A DNA stretch of 52,915 bases from Halobacterium bonnevillei (GTDB taxonomy: Archaea; Halobacteriota; Halobacteria; Halobacteriales; Halobacteriaceae): NCBI RefSeq assembly GCF_009831555.1, contig NZ_WUUU01000005.1:1-52915 (forward strand), in the 5' to 3' direction. The notes beneath the pieces are model-generated. The model ran no database searches, was not told the origin of the DNA, and saw nothing but the letters and a program-made list of their open reading frames with translations. How positions within the stretch are numbered: position 1 is the first letter of the stretch; the number at the start of each line of letters is the position of its first letter. The position numbers and the translations under genes are program-made. Shown here piece after piece: positions 8,588 to 16,838 of the stretch.

Positions 8588-9291
8588 TTATTCGTCCAGC
8601 GATACCGATTCGAGGCGGCCCGGGGTGAGGACGTCGTAGCCGTCGGCGGTCAGGACGCCGGCGTCCGCGTCTGCGACGTCGAACTCCTCGACGGCGGTGT
8701 CGAGGCCCCGGAGCGCGAGCGAGAGCGCGGCCGCCTCGGACAGCCCGGTGTCGTACGCCGCTTCGAAGGTGTCCAGCGCGTCGCTCGCACCGGCGCCGAC
8801 GGCGTCCGCGCGCCACTGCCGGGTTGCGCCCGAGGGGTCGATCTCGACGAGTCGGGGCGCGTCGTCGTAGCCGGCGACGAGCAGCGCAGTTCCGTACGGG
8901 CGGCGCCGCCGGTCTGCGTGTACTCCTGGAGGTGGTCGGCGAGGTGCGTCGCGAGCGCGTCCACCGTCGCGGGTTCGTCGTACCGGAGTCGTTCGTCCTG
9001 CGCGCGTCGGCGCGCGAGGTCGACGAGTCGCCGGGTGTCGGCGGCGTGGCCAGCGCTCCCGATAGCGACGTGGTCGTCGACGGCGAACAGTTTCTCGACG
9101 CTCCCGGGTTCGACGAGCTGCGACCGCCGGGGCGTATGCGACGCGAGGACGACGCATTCGGCGCCGCGGACGCCGACGACTGGCGCGCCCTGCTTGACGG
9201 CTTCGCGGGCGTACTCGACCTGGTAGAGGCGGCCGTCCGGCGAAAAGATGGTCGTCCCGCGGTCGTAGGCCTGCTGGTCGGAGCCCTGCAT
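8588..9291 (-). pseudogene. psmA: Proteasome alpha subunit paralog, frameshifted
   Basis: Starts MQGSDQQAYDRGTTIFSPDG, the hallmark N-terminus of archaeal 20S alpha subunits (YDRxxTIFSPDGRLYQVEYA). It continues through VEKLFAVDDHVAIGSAGHAA to DHLQEYTQTGGA. The frame then changes: the expected RPYGTALLVAGYDDAPR lies one frame over and runs to LTPGRLESVSLDE and a TAA. The break is near 8900-8910, in the run cggcgccgcc. Adding one base (GGCGCxCGCCCG) restores a 234-residue protein. Relative to typical haloarchaeal alpha subunits the internal sequence is divergent (SHTPRRSQLVEPGSVEKLF), suggesting a secondary paralog. The ATG overlaps the psmB stop (TGATG), so translation is coupled. Real decay or a sequence error are both possible. 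Confidence 0.75.
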
Positions 9292-10005
9292 CAGGCCACC
9301 TCCGAGGCGGCCTCGACGTCCGTCGCCTCGACGCCCTCGCTGGTGATGGTCGCGACCGTGAGGCCGTTCCCGCTGGCGGTGTCGCGCTCGCTGGCGCTCT
9401 CGACTGCGCGCGCCGCGACCGTTCGACCCTCGCTGCGGTCCATGTCCGCGTCGTAGGCTCGTTCGAGGACGCCGTACGCGAGCTGGATGCCGCTGCCGCC
9501 GGCGGCGTAGTCGTCCGACAGGACGCCCCCGCCGCCGTCCAGCGTGTAGACCTGCGGTCCGCTGTCGTCGACGCCGCCCAGGATGGGCGTCACGCCGAGC
9601 GGCGCGCTCCGGAGGACGTTCCCCGCGAGCGTCGCGAGCGCGTTCGTCGTCAGTCGCTGGTCGCGGCGGTTCTCGTAGAGGCGGGCTTCGGCTCGCAGCA
9701 GTCGCGTGAAGTGCCTGGAGGTGACCGACGGTCCCGGAGAGCGCTGCGGCCGCCGTCGGGTGGAGTCGTTCGACCTTCCGCGTGTCCTTGTTCGTGACGA
9801 GCCGCCCGCCGACGCTCGCGCGCCGGTCGGCGGCCAGCACCACCGCGTCGTCGGTGGTGAGGCCGACAATCGTGGTGCCCGTTTCCGTGACGTGGCCGTC
9901 GCCGCTCGCGGCTGTGGGTTCGAGCGCCGGGTTCGCCTCGTGAATCGGCAGGCGTTCCCGCCGCCCCGAAGGAGTCGTGGGTGCATCCGGCTGATTGGTG
10001 TTCAT
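9291..10005 (-). pseudogene. psmB: Proteasome beta subunit paralog, frameshifted
   Basis: Starts MNTNQPDAPTTPSGRRERLP. A propeptide of about 45 residues ends TETG, followed by the mature TTIVGLTTDDAVVLAADRRA with catalytic Thr1 and Asp17, and TNKDTRKVE with the lysine. The frame reads on to ALSGTVGHLQA, then breaks; TRLLRAEARLYENRRDQRL, LGGVDDSGPQVYTLDGGGGV and SERDTASGNGL continue in another frame to a TGA at 9291-9293. The break is near 9705-9715, where removing one base (GCACTTCACG to GCATTCACG or GCACTCACG) restores about 237 residues. It is the upstream gene of a beta-alpha pair, both divergent and both broken. As written it would give a short inactive product without substrate-binding loops. 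Confidence 0.75.
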
Positions 10006-10044
10006 CGCGTCTCCGGGTAGGGACCCGACACCCAAAAGTATTAG

Positions 10045-10060
10045 CTAAATTATATTTTAG
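10045..10060 (-). promoter_or_regulatory. AT-rich palindromic promoter region before psmB
   Basis: The 16-mer ctaaattatattttag has CTAAA/TTTAG arms around a TATA core and is the most AT-rich spot nearby. Read leftward it lies 40-55 nt before the psmB ATG, which would give a leader of about 15-20 nt. It probably serves as the TATA element; the symmetry could also mark a regulator site. Confidence 0.45.
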
Positions 10061-10138
10061 TGGTCGGGGCAGCGGCCATCGAGGCGGCCACCTTCGAGGT
10101 CGAGGACCAGTACCGGATAGTGTTATATTTGCGCCCTG

Positions 10139-10795
10139 TCAGTACTCTGGCTGCGGCAGGCGCTCCCCCCAGTGCGCGTCGAACGCCAGCGTCTCGCGGT
10201 CCTCGGTCGCCGTCTCGTATTCGTCGCGCAGGATCGTGAACCGGTGCTGGTCGGTGACGTCGCCGTTCGGCCGCGTGGAGTGCTGGCGCAACAGTCCCTC
10301 GTGGCGGCCGCCGTACGTCTCGACGTACGCCTCGATCATGCGCCGCGACGGGTCGTTCCCGGCAGCACACGTCGTGTAGTAGGCGCCCAGGTCGTAGCGC
10401 TCGAAGGTCAACTCCACGAATACTGACGCACGCTCGCGACCGTACCCCCGACCCCAGTACTCCTCGGCGAGGACGATTCCCGAGCCCGCGCGTCGTTTCT
10501 CCCACTCCGGCCCGAATGCGGTCAGGCCGACGATTGCGCCGTCCTCGGGTTTCGCCCGCAGGAGGTAGCGCGCCGTCTCGCTGTCAGCGCGCTGCTGCTC
10601 GGCCGATTTCACGAACTTCGCGACGTCGTCGAGAGTCCGAAACCGGAACCAGGGCATGTGTTCGGTCGCGTCCTCCTGCCAGTCCTCGCGCTGCACGAAC
10701 TCGTAGAGGTCGAAGACGTCGACGCGCTCCCGGTTCAGAGGCTCGAAGACGAGGCGGTCGGTTTCGATTCGGTCGGGGAAGAGGCTCCATGGCAT
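10139..10795 (-). CDS. GNAT family N-acetyltransferase (RimJ/RimL-like)
   Basis: A 218-residue protein starting MPWSLFPDRIETDRLVFEPL, the beginning typical of RimJ/RimL-type GNATs (ETDRLxxxP). The acetyl-CoA site is AEEYWGRGYGRERASVFVEL (motif A, Q/RxxGxG/A form). Later parts GAYYTTCAAGNDPSRRMIEA and GGRHEGLLRQHSTRP complete the fold. The usual role is acetylation of an N-terminal or small-molecule amine; the substrate is unknown. It lies downstream of the Lhr helicase on the same strand but about 260 nt away, with hairpins between, so it is probably a separate unit. Confidence 0.82.
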   Translation of the reverse strand: MPWSLFPDRIETDRLVFEPLNRERVDVFDLYEFVQREDWQEDATEHMPWFRFRTLDDVAKFVKSAEQQRADSETARYLLRAKPEDGAIVGLTAFGPEWEKRRAGSGIVLAEEYWGRGYGRERASVFVELTFERYDLGAYYTTCAAGNDPSRRMIEAYVETYGGRHEGLLRQHSTRPNGDVTDQHRFTILRDEYETATEDRETLAFDAHWGERLPQPEY

Positions 10796-10863
10796 TCGAA
10801 TCCCACCATACCCACGATTTCCCGCAATAGAAGGCCTGTGGGTAGCGTACGGGCCTACCGCAA

Positions 10864-10901
10864 CGCTCAAGGGGGTTTTTAGCGCTATTTCAGATTGAGC
10901 G
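10864..10901. promoter_or_regulatory. Inverted repeat framing a TATA-like element
   Basis: CGCTCAA (10864-10870) and TTGAGCG (10895-10901) are perfect 7-bp inverted arms 24 nt apart. Between them lies gggggtttttagcgc, a strong TATA-like sequence for rightward transcription. No gene follows to the right on the plus strand, but a hairpin pair does (10914-10972). The arrangement looks like an operator around a promoter; this is inference from sequence layout only. Confidence 0.3.
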
Positions 10902-10904
10902 AAT

Positions 10905-10975
10905 AGGCAGCCCGCGGACCGGAATCGTCCGCAGTTCCGCGCTCTGCCGCCATGCCGGAATTTTTCGGGCATTTC
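10905..10975 (+). ncRNA. Possible small structured RNA (weak)
   Basis: About 25 nt after the TATA-like TTTTTAG (10876-10882) come two hairpins: GCGGAC/GTCCGC with a 7-nt loop (10914-10932), and ATGCC..GGCAT with inner GAA/TTC pairing (10952-10972), whose loop holds the T5 at 10961-10965. No coding frame is convincing on either strand. It could equally be the 3' end of the leftward Lhr transcript. Confidence 0.25.
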
Positions 10976-11019
10976 AGGCGATTTCCACGGAGTCGCGCGC
11001 CAGCAAGTTGTCGAGTCGC

Positions 11020-11056
11020 CTGAGCACGCTTCCCTCCGACAGGCGCGTGTGCTCAG
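11020..11056 (-). terminator. Hairpin at the Lhr helicase stop codon
   Basis: CTGAGCAC (11020-11027) and GTGCTCAG (11049-11056) form a perfect 8-bp stem with a 21-nt loop. One arm includes the helicase TGA stop codon. It lacks a T tract, so it may stabilise the mRNA 3' end or aid termination rather than act alone. Confidence 0.4.
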
Positions 11057-13764
11057 TCGTCGACCTGCTCCCGGACGCGCTCGTGGAACGCCCGCAGGAC
11101 CGCGTCCTCGTCGTCGGCGAGCACCACGTCGCTCGCGGACAGCGTCGCGAGCCCGAACGACAGCGGCGACGGCGACTGCAGTGTCGTCTCCGAGACGTCG
11201 ATGTCGCCGTCCTGAACCGCCGAGAGGACCTCGCGGACGCCCGCGAGGTCGAGTTTGTCCTCGACGAGTTCGCGGTACGTCTCCTCGAGCACCGCGAAGT
11301 CCTCCAGGCGCTCCGCGAACCCCAGCAGCATCTCGCTGGCGACCTGCTGTTTGCTCGCGGACTTCTCGTGGCCCTTGTAGCGTTTGAGGACGAGCAACGC
11401 GCGCGTGGCGTTGATGCGGAAGTACCGCTTCAGGAGGTCCGTGCCGTCCAGGGCGGCGCGCAGCGTCTCGCGGGCGGACGCGGGGTCGGTCTGTCGGAGG
11501 AGTTCGGCGACGTCGACTTTCCGGTTGAGCGGCATCGAGAGCGTGAATCCGTTGTCCGCGACGGAGACGCCGACGTTCGCGTTCGCCTCGTTCGCGCACC
11601 GGTACGCGAGCAACCGCGAGAGGCCGTCGTTGAACCGCCGGCCGTACGGCGTGCGGACGTGGTACCGGCGCCGGTACTCGTCGCGGTCTTTCACCTCCTC
11701 GATGGCGATGCGACCCGTCGTGCTCACGCTGCCGACGCCCGCGTACTTGATCTGGTCGTCGTACATCCGGGCGAGCGCGCGCACCGCGTTCGCGTCGACG
11801 GGGAACTCGCGGAGCCACCGCCGCACTGCGGCCGCACCGCCGTCCTCGTAGCGCGTCACGACGTCCGACTGGAAGCGCGCGATTTCCCGGCCGAGGTCGT
11901 ACGAGAGCGGGAGGCGCTCGGAGTACCACGACGGCACCGTCGCGCGCTCGCTCGTGTAGTCGACGTACACCTTCGACCCGCGCCGGTAGCGGTACGCGAA
12001 CCGCTCGCCGCCGAGCACGAACACGTCGCCGGCCTCCAGGGTGTCGAGGTAGTCCTCGTCGAGCTGACCGACCCACTCGTCGTCGCCCCTGACGAAGACG
12101 TTCACCGTAAACGAATCGGGAATCGTGCCGAGGTTCTGGAGGAGAATCGGGCGCGCGAGGCGGCCGCGCTTCCCGATCATGGGTTCGCCGACGTCGAACT
12201 CGGGGTAGTGGTGCTCGCCGTCCACGGGGTCGTTCTCGTCGCGCCAGATCTTCGCGTAGACGTTCCGGTCCTCGAGGCCGTCGTAGTCCGCGGTGAGGTA
12301 CCGGAACAGCGCCTCGAAGTCCTCGTCGGTGTACTCCCGGTAGGGGTACGCCGACGTGACGGTGTCGCGGAGGTCGGCTTCCCGCAGCGGCCCCGAGATG
12401 GCCATCCCGTAGACGTGCTGGACGGCGACGTCGTGGGCGCGTTCGGGAATGTGGACGCGGTCCACGAATCCGGCTTCGGCCTGCCGGAGCATCACCGCGC
12501 ACTCCACGAGTTCGTCGCGGTCCAGCGCGATGACGCGCCCGGTCACCGTCCGCCCCGGGCGGTGGCCCGCGCGGCCGACGCGCTGCAGGAGGCTCGCGAC
12601 CGACTTCGGCGACCCGACCTGGACCACGAGGTCGATGTGCGGCATGTCGATGCCGAGTTCGAGGCTCGTCGACGTCGTGGTCACCGACAGCGACCCCTCC
12701 TTGAGCTGGCGTTCGACCTGCTTCCGGCGGTCCTTCGAGAGGCTGCCGTGGTGGCACGCCGACGCATCGTCGCCGACCACCCCCCGCTCGCGGAGGTTCT
12801 CGAGGACGCGCTCGGCGCCAGACCTGGTGTTCGTGAACACGAGCGTGCTCTCGTGATCGTCGACCAAATCCCCGAGTTCGTCGTAGAACGCGTCGTTGAC
12901 CGCGCCCTTCGACGCGTTCACGAGGTCCGGCGTCGGGCAGTGCAACTGCAGGTCGTAGTCCCGTGCGAACCGCGCGTCCACGATTTCGCAGTTCCTGGGT
13001 TCTCGGCTGGTCGCGTCGTCACCAGTGCCCTCGAACCCGACGAGGAACCGCGCGATGTCCGACAGCGGTTCGACCGTCGCCGAACAGCCGATACGCGCGA
13101 AGTCACCCGCGATGCGCTGGAGGCGCTCCAGGCTCACGGAGAGGTGGGTGCCGCGCTTGGAGTCAGCGAGGCTGTGGATCTCGTCGACGACGACGTACTC
13201 CACGCTGGCTAGTTTCTCCCGGAACTTCGGGGAGTTCAGCAGAATCGCGAGCGTCTCCGGCGTCGTGTTCAGAATGTGCGGTGTCTCCTCGAGCATCTTT
13301 TGTCGGTCGTAGCTCGACGTGTCGCCGTGTCGGATCGCCTGCCGGACGTCCGTGTCCACGCCGCGTTCGGCGAGTCGGTCGCTGATGCCCGACAGCGGGT
13401 TCGCGAGGTTGCGCTCGATGTCGTTGGCCAGGGACTTCAGCGGCGACACGTACAGGCAGTACACCTCGTTCGCGAGGCCGCCGTCCTGCTCGCGCTCGAA
13501 CAGTTCGTTCAGGATGGCCGTGAAGGACGCCAGCGTCTTCCCAGAGCCCGTCGGCGCGGCGATGAGGGCGTTCTCGCCCTCGTGAATCAACGGTATCGCC
13601 TCGCGCTGGGGCGGCGTCAGGCAGCCGTCCTCGTCGTCGGGGCTCCCGAAGCGGTCGACCCACCACTCGCTGACGGCGGGGTCGAGCAGAGCCAGAGTGT
13701 CGCGGTCGGTCCGGGCGCCGCCCGCCTCCTCCGGCGGCGTCGTCGCCTCCGACTCCGGTCCCAT
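11053..13764 (-). CDS. Lhr2-type ATP-dependent helicase
   Basis: A 903-residue SF2 helicase starting MGPESEATTPPEEAGGARTD. Motifs: TPPQREAIPLIHEGENALIA (Q-like), APTGSGKTLASF (Walker A), VVVDEIHSLADSKRGTHLS (DEIH box II plus the Lhr RG signature), GCSATVEPL (motif III, SAT), TNTRSGAERVLENL, HHGSLSKDRRKQVERQLK, LGIDMPHIDLVVQVGSPKSV and QRVGRAGHRPG (motif VI). A winged helix and long Lhr C-terminal region follow (GEHHYPEFDVGEPMIGKRG, GDEWVGQLDEDYLDTLEAGD, GGERFAYRYRRGSKVYVDYT). Archaeal Lhr2 proteins remodel nucleic acids in repair and possibly RNA metabolism. The ATG at 13764 is preferred over a near-cognate 18 nt upstream. Confidence 0.9.
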   Translation of the reverse strand: MGPESEATTPPEEAGGARTDRDTLALLDPAVSEWWVDRFGSPDDEDGCLTPPQREAIPLIHEGENALIAAPTGSGKTLASFTAILNELFEREQDGGLANEVYCLYVSPLKSLANDIERNLANPLSGISDRLAERGVDTDVRQAIRHGDTSSYDRQKMLEETPHILNTTPETLAILLNSPKFREKLASVEYVVVDEIHSLADSKRGTHLSVSLERLQRIAGDFARIGCSATVEPLSDIARFLVGFEGTGDDATSREPRNCEIVDARFARDYDLQLHCPTPDLVNASKGAVNDAFYDELGDLVDDHESTLVFTNTRSGAERVLENLRERGVVGDDASACHHGSLSKDRRKQVERQLKEGSLSVTTTSTSLELGIDMPHIDLVVQVGSPKSVASLLQRVGRAGHRPGRTVTGRVIALDRDELVECAVMLRQAEAGFVDRVHIPERAHDVAVQHVYGMAISGPLREADLRDTVTSAYPYREYTDEDFEALFRYLTADYDGLEDRNVYAKIWRDENDPVDGEHHYPEFDVGEPMIGKRGRLARPILLQNLGTIPDSFTVNVFVRGDDEWVGQLDEDYLDTLEAGDVFVLGGERFAYRYRRGSKVYVDYTSERATVPSWYSERLPLSYDLGREIARFQSDVVTRYEDGGAAAVRRWLREFPVDANAVRALARMYDDQIKYAGVGSVSTTGRIAIEEVKDRDEYRRRYHVRTPYGRRFNDGLSRLLAYRCANEANANVGVSVADNGFTLSMPLNRKVDVAELLRQTDPASARETLRAALDGTDLLKRYFRINATRALLVLKRYKGHEKSASKQQVASEMLLGFAERLEDFAVLEETYRELVEDKLDLAGVREVLSAVQDGDIDVSETTLQSPSPLSFGLATLSASDVVLADDEDAVLRAFHERVREQVDD

Positions 13765-13856
13765 CTTGTGCGTGCTTTGCACCCGGCCGGCAAGTGTCTG
13801 ACGCCGCGACGACCGCGTCGTCGGTCCGGTACTGCGACGACTTCGCAGCGACCAGG

Positions 13857-14329
13857 TCAGAGGTCCCTCGCCACCGCACCACTGGAAAAGCGACGTCGGC
13901 GGGCTCGAGGTCGAAGCGCTCGACGCGGTCGGAGCCGCGTCGGTCGTAGAACTCGACAGCGTTCAGCGAGGTCGCGGTTTCGGCGCGTTCGAAGCCCGCT
14001 GCGCGCATTTCGTCGTGCATCCGCTCGACGAGCGCCGTGCCGACGCCGCTGTCCGCGCGGTCGGGATGCACGTAACACGCGAGGAGTTCAGCGGTGTCGA
14101 CACCAGTTTCGTCACCGTGGTCCCACTCGCCGAACCCGACGACGCGGCCGTCCCATTCTGCGACCCTGAGTTCGTCCGTTTCGTAGCGCTCGGGCCCCTC
14201 GCCGCGCTTGTCCGCCCAGTCCCGGACCTGCTCGTCGGTGTACACGGTTCGGCGAAGTCGTCGAGACGCGGCGACGTGGAGGGCGACCACCGCCATCGCG
14301 TCGGCCGGTGTGGCGTCGCGAACCCGCAT
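13857..14329 (-). pseudogene. GNAT acetyltransferase with a 3' frameshift
   Basis: Starts MRVRDATPADAMAVVALHVA and has a full GNAT fold: ELLACYVHPDRADSGVGTAL (acetyl-CoA motif A) and SLNAVEFYDRRGSDRVERFD. The frame reads DVAFPVVR and then WRGTSDL without a stop, running on out of phase into the helicase gene to about 13163. One frame over, the sequence gives MARDL and TGA at 13857-13859. Restoring one base (CGG[A]TGGCG) makes the family-typical ending FPVVRMARDL, about 157 residues. The shift is within about 10 nt of 13876. Unless corrected, the protein carries a long foreign tail. Confidence 0.7.
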
Positions 14330-14368
14330 ACTTGGGTGAACACACGCATCCACCTCGATGGAGGCCGG

Positions 14369-14430
14369 TCTGACACACCGATCAGTACCGCTCTCGGTGG
14401 CCCCGCTCTGACACGGCCGTCAGTACCGCT
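14369..14430. repeat. Imperfect tandem repeat at the 3' end of the HTH gene
   Basis: Two copies, 38 nt apart, share TCTGACAC (14369 and 14407) and TCAGTACCGCTC (14382 and 14420). The second copy covers the last codons and TGA of the HTH gene; the first repeats GAGCGGTACTGA (leftward sense) downstream of it. The layout suggests duplication of the gene's 3' end. Confidence 0.55.
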
Positions 14431-15070
14431 CGCCGAGCACGTCGCCGACGAGCCGCGACTCCGCACGCCGGAGCAGGTCCGAGGCCGTCGAGACGGCGCA
14501 GCCGAGTTCGGCAGCCACGTCCTCGATTCCCCCGTCGCGCGGGACCTCGTAGAAGCCGGCCTCCCACGCGACCGCGAGCGCCTCTCGCTGGCGGGCGGTC
14601 AAGCCGTCGTCCACGGCGCCAGCGTAGCCACCGACGCGCTGGACGGTGGGCGACGCGCCCTCCGGCATGTCGTCGATGGCTGCCTGGAGGTCATCGGGGT
14701 GACCGACCACCGTGAACCGCGCGGTGCGGTCGGACCGGAACTCGATCGGCGGGACGACCACCAGAGTCTGCTGGTCGAACGCCTCGAACACCGGAACGTC
14801 GGCGTCCCGGTTCTCGACCCGGGTGTAGACGTAGAACGCGTCGTCGCCCTCCGGAGTCAGGTCGTACTCACGGACGCCGGGCCGCTCGGCGAGCACCGAC
14901 TCGTAGGCGGTGCGCTCGCCCTCGACGTAGAACAGCAGCGTCCGAGTGTCGCCGGTTCGCGTTCCTTCCAGGAGGACCTCGCGTTCCACGACGGGGGACT
15001 CGCAGACGAATGCGTGGACCGGGTGGATGGTCGCGTCGTCGTACTCGATTTCGAGGTCGAGGGACGGCAC
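14420..15070 (-). CDS. Bat/HTH-10 type transcription regulator
   Basis: A 216-residue protein starting MPSLDLEIEYDDATIHPVHA. The first 155 residues form a beta-rich sensor-like domain (VVEREVLLEGTRTGDTRTLL, FYVYTRVENRD, ARFTVVGHPDDLQAAIDDMP). The C-terminal part LTARQREALAVAWEAGFYEV, PRDGGIEDVAAELGCAVSTA, SDLLRRAESRLV is the HTH-10 (bacterio-opsin activator) domain widespread in haloarchaea. GTG is used as start at 15070, supported by a TATA-like CATTTAAG 28 nt upstream. It is divergent from the unknown gene at 15249. The regulon is unknown. Confidence 0.85.
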   Translation of the reverse strand: MPSLDLEIEYDDATIHPVHAFVCESPVVEREVLLEGTRTGDTRTLLFYVEGERTAYESVLAERPGVREYDLTPEGDDAFYVYTRVENRDADVPVFEAFDQQTLVVVPPIEFRSDRTARFTVVGHPDDLQAAIDDMPEGASPTVQRVGGYAGAVDDGLTARQREALAVAWEAGFYEVPRDGGIEDVAAELGCAVSTASDLLRRAESRLVGDVLGERY

Positions 15071-15094
15071 GCAGTGACGTTCGACGCGACTTCA

Positions 15095-15102
15095 CTTAAA
15101 TG
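15095..15102 (-). promoter_or_regulatory. TATA-like element of the HTH-10 regulator
   Basis: Leftward CATTTAAG is centred about 28 nt before the GTG at 15070, supporting that start and a leaderless mRNA. Confidence 0.5.
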
Positions 15103-15248
15103 GGCGATCTGTTTCGTGACAAGACTGGAGGAACGCGGTGTTCGGGTACGAGTATGGACCTGACAGGACGCGTCGGCGTCGTCGCGGTGACAAACGGTCG
15201 CCTCTGGAACGGTCGAAGTGCAGAGCCAGCCATCCGGGAGGGACGCGC

Positions 15249-16064
15249 GTGACCGATGCCTGCTTCGTCTCGTGGCCGCTCCGCGTCGACGCAGTGGACG
15301 GCCTCCGCGCCACCGTCGCTCGCGAACTCGACGGCGCAGACGGTAGCGGCGTCGCGGAACTCCTTCCCGAAAGCGGCGTCTCGACGACGTCCGTGTTCAT
15401 CTACCACGACCACCGGCCGGAATTCGTCTGGTACGTCGAGCACGACGGCGGCGGCGCGTGGGAGAATCCGGCCACAGCCGTCCGCGACGCGTCACCGCTG
15501 TTCCCCGCGCTCACCGACCACCTCGCCCCCGGAACGGCGACGGTCGTTGCCGACCTGGATCCCGACGCGGTCGAAGTCGTCCACGCGTCGCTTCCCGACC
15601 GCCCGAACTCCTACGCCGACCGGAGCGGCGAACTCCCGACCGTCCTCTCGGGGAACGACGCCGACGCAGGTGTTCCAGACGTAGTCCCGCTGCGACTGGC
15701 CATCAGACCAGGGCTCGGCTCGCTGTTTGCTCGCGTTGGCGCCGGCCTCATCGACCGGACGCCGGACTGGCTCGAGGCGAAGTTCGAGGCCGCGTCGCTC
15801 GACGTCATGGCGGCCGAGGGAATGTACACAGAAACGCTGTTCCTAGAGCGCACGCCCAACGGCTACGACCTCTGGTGGTACATGGAGTCCGGAAGCATGG
15901 CCCAGGTGTACGAGGCCTACTACGAGAGTTCGAGCCGCGTCGCACGCGTCTCCGAGCACGTCCTCGGGTGGGTGCTCGAACGGCCGGAGCGCGCACTCGC
16001 CCACCCGGTCGAGGCCAGCGACTTCGAGTTGCTCGCCCACGCTGTGGACGCGGCGCGCGAGTGA
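15249..16064 (+). CDS. Conserved haloarchaeal protein of unknown function
   Basis: A 271-residue protein from GTG 15249 (VTDACFVSWPLRVDAVDGLR). The GTG is preceded by a purine-rich cgggaggga that could be a ribosome-binding site, and the residues encoded upstream are arginine-rich and implausible. Two regions look alike: CFVSWPLR..VFIYHDHRPEFVWYVEHDG near the N-terminus and YTETLFLER..GYDLWWYMESGSMAQV near residue 200. This hints at two related alpha/beta (dimeric-barrel-like) halves. I do not recognise the family. It precedes the MBL-fold gene by 42 nt and is probably co-transcribed with it. Confidence 0.7.
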   Translation: MTDACFVSWPLRVDAVDGLRATVARELDGADGSGVAELLPESGVSTTSVFIYHDHRPEFVWYVEHDGGGAWENPATAVRDASPLFPALTDHLAPGTATVVADLDPDAVEVVHASLPDRPNSYADRSGELPTVLSGNDADAGVPDVVPLRLAIRPGLGSLFARVGAGLIDRTPDWLEAKFEAASLDVMAAEGMYTETLFLERTPNGYDLWWYMESGSMAQVYEAYYESSSRVARVSEHVLGWVLERPERALAHPVEASDFELLAHAVDAARE

Positions 16065-16106
16065 CGTGCCGAAACCGTTACCCCGCCTGCAGACCGGGTT
16101 CTCGGT

Positions 16107-16838
16107 ATGCGACTGACGTTTCTCGGCACGGGGTCGGCGATGCCGACAGGCGACCGGATGCAGACCGGCCTCCTGCTGGAACAATCGGACAGCCGCCTGC
16201 TCGTCGACTGCGGGAGCGGCGTCCTGCACACGCTCGCGCGCACCGACGCCGGCTACGAGGCCGTGGACACCGTCCTGCTGACGCACCACCACCTCGACCA
16301 CGTCAGCGACCTCCTCCCGCTCCTGAAAGCCCGATGGCTCGCCGGCGAAGAGACCCTGACCGTGGTCGGACCGACGGGGACGAAGGGGCTGGTCACGGAC
16401 CTGCTTGACGTCCACGACTACCTCCAGGGGCGCGTCGACCTGACGCTCCGCGACGTCGAAGTCGGGGCCTTCGAAGTGGCGGGCTTCGACGTGGACGCCA
16501 TCGAGACGCGGCACTCGATGCCCGGCCTCGCGTACAAGTTCGACGACGAACTCGCGTTCAGCGCGGACACCGAGGCGTTCGCGGGCATGGCCGAGTTCGC
16601 GGACGGCTGTCCGGTGCTCGTCCACGACTGCTCGTTCCCCGACGAGGTGGACGTCTCGAACCACCCGACGCCCACGCAGCTCGGCGAATCGCTGGCGGGC
16701 GTTGCCGTCGATGAACTCTACCTCACCCACCTCTACCCGCACACGAACGGCAAACACGAAGAGATGCGCGCGTCGGTCGCCGAGCACTTCGACGGCGAGA
16801 TAACAGTCGCTCGCGACGGCCTCGAAGTCGAGACCTAG
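16107..16838 (+). CDS. MBL-fold metallohydrolase (RNase Z-like)
   Basis: A 243-residue protein, [20 protein letters not shown]. Metal-site motifs: [16 protein letters not shown] (HxHxDH, with an extra His), [22 protein letters not shown] and YLTHLYPH. This is the layout of RNase Z/ElaC-like and related phosphodiesterase-type MBL proteins, but it is shorter than true tRNase Z and lacks an obvious exosite arm. Two metals are expected. The substrate is unknown. Its TAG stop overlaps the stop of the converging HemAT gene in the palindrome CTAG (16835-16838). Confidence 0.85.
   Translation: MRLTFLGTGSAMPTGDRMQTGLLLEQSDSRLLVDCGSGVLHTLARTDAGYEAVDTVLLTHHHLDHVSDLLPLLKARWLAGEETLTVVGPTGTKGLVTDLLDVHDYLQGRVDLTLRDVEVGAFEVAGFDVDAIETRHSMPGLAYKFDDELAFSADTEAFAGMAEFADGCPVLVHDCSFPDEVDVSNHPTPTQLGESLAGVAVDELYLTHLYPHTNGKHEEMRASVAEHFDGEITVARDGLEVET

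Noticed and set aside
10050-10135. Short leftward frame YPVLVLDLEGGRLDGRCPDH ending in TAA
   Set aside because: Coding-like but only about 20 codons, with a stop just before it and no start codon; probably a remnant or chance.
16835-16838. Overlap of two stop codons (MBL and HemAT)
   Set aside because: Real, but simply the palindrome CTAG used by converging genes; not functionally special.
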